From assembly GCA_013824905.1 (NCBI GenBank), contig PNOO01000041.1, positions 1 through 13,513 on the forward strand: a stretch of 13,513 nucleotides of DNA, written 5' to 3'. The stretch comes from Syntrophus sp. (in: bacteria). GTDB taxonomy: Bacteria; Desulfobacterota; Syntrophia; Syntrophales; UBA5619. The notes below the pieces were generated by a model. That model was given only the letters and a program-made list of their open reading frames with translations, was not told where the DNA came from and did no database searches. Position numbers and translations under genes: made by a program. This document shows, piece by piece, positions 13,433 to 13,513 of the stretch (within the stretch, counting starts at the first letter, position 1; the number at the start of each line of letters is the position of its first letter).

Positions 13433-13509
13433 TGGCGCGCCCGGTAGGATTCGAACCTACGACCAACAGATTCGAAGTCTGCGACTCTATCCAGCTGAGC
13501 TACGGGCGC
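13433..13509 (-). tRNA. tRNA-Arg(TCG)
   Basis: 77 nt including encoded CCA (13433-13435). Acceptor GCGCCCG pairs perfectly with CGGGCGC, discriminator G, D-arm GTAGCTCAGCTGGATAGAG, anticodon loop CTTCGAA with anticodon TCG, T-arm CGTAGGTTCGAATCCTACG. First gene of the two-tRNA operon; the promoter lies outside the window. Confidence 0.97.
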
Positions 13510-13513
13510 TTTT

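Noticed and set aside
1..13513. CRISPR array
   Set aside because: No series of regularly spaced direct repeats of 24-40 bp was seen on either strand.

Overview
The window reads as a chromosomal stretch from a GC-rich, probably anaerobic Gram-negative bacterium. Gene content (MiaB, ComEB-type dCMP deaminase, an orphan B12-type radical SAM protein, a PfkB kinase, YjbQ) and the exported enzymes would fit Desulfobacterota/Syntrophales-like organisms. That placement is an inference from gene flavour only, since no rRNA or marker gene is present.

Layout. 1-1.48 kb: miaB on the minus strand, divergent from a dCMP deaminase gene (1.63-2.10 kb), with two back-to-back sigma70-like promoters between them. 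2.17-3.0 kb: a conserved protein of unknown function with a Cys-rich tail, probably co-transcribed with the deaminase gene. 3.0-3.4 kb: a gene-free stretch with several perfect hairpins and one palindromic GCGGGAA-type repeat, grading into AT-rich DNA. 3.4-4.06 kb: a small nucleotidyltransferase gene overlapping a 55-codon ORF whose stop codon lies inside a well-formed integron attC-like site. 4.18-5.93 kb: a 583-aa radical SAM protein on the minus strand, divergent from a histidine kinase/OmpR-type response regulator pair (6.12-7.81 kb). An 11-bp-period direct repeat sits in that divergent region. 8.01-8.93 kb: a PfkB-family kinase behind a near-consensus promoter. 9.05-9.47 kb: yjbQ.

9.5-13.1 kb is an accessory block of four genes, all on the minus strand: a 4-TM membrane protein, an SRPBCC-like protein, an exported choloylglycine-hydrolase-type Ntn amidase, and an exported beta-lactamase-fold serine hydrolase. 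Between the second and third genes is a convincing attC site: R''/R' arms, an L''/L' stem with one extrahelical base, and the upstream gene's stop codon inside the site. A degenerate attC-like hairpin separates the third and fourth genes, and a still weaker one separates the first and second. No integron integrase is visible, so the block looks like a cassette cluster without integrase (CALIN). The attC-like site at 4.0 kb would be a second, oppositely oriented remnant.

The window ends with a tRNA-Arg(TCG)/tRNA-Lys(CTT) pair on the minus strand followed by a strong intrinsic terminator.

The most interesting content is the pair of attC-bearing loci and the genes they carry. The rest is mostly ordinary housekeeping or regulatory sequence.
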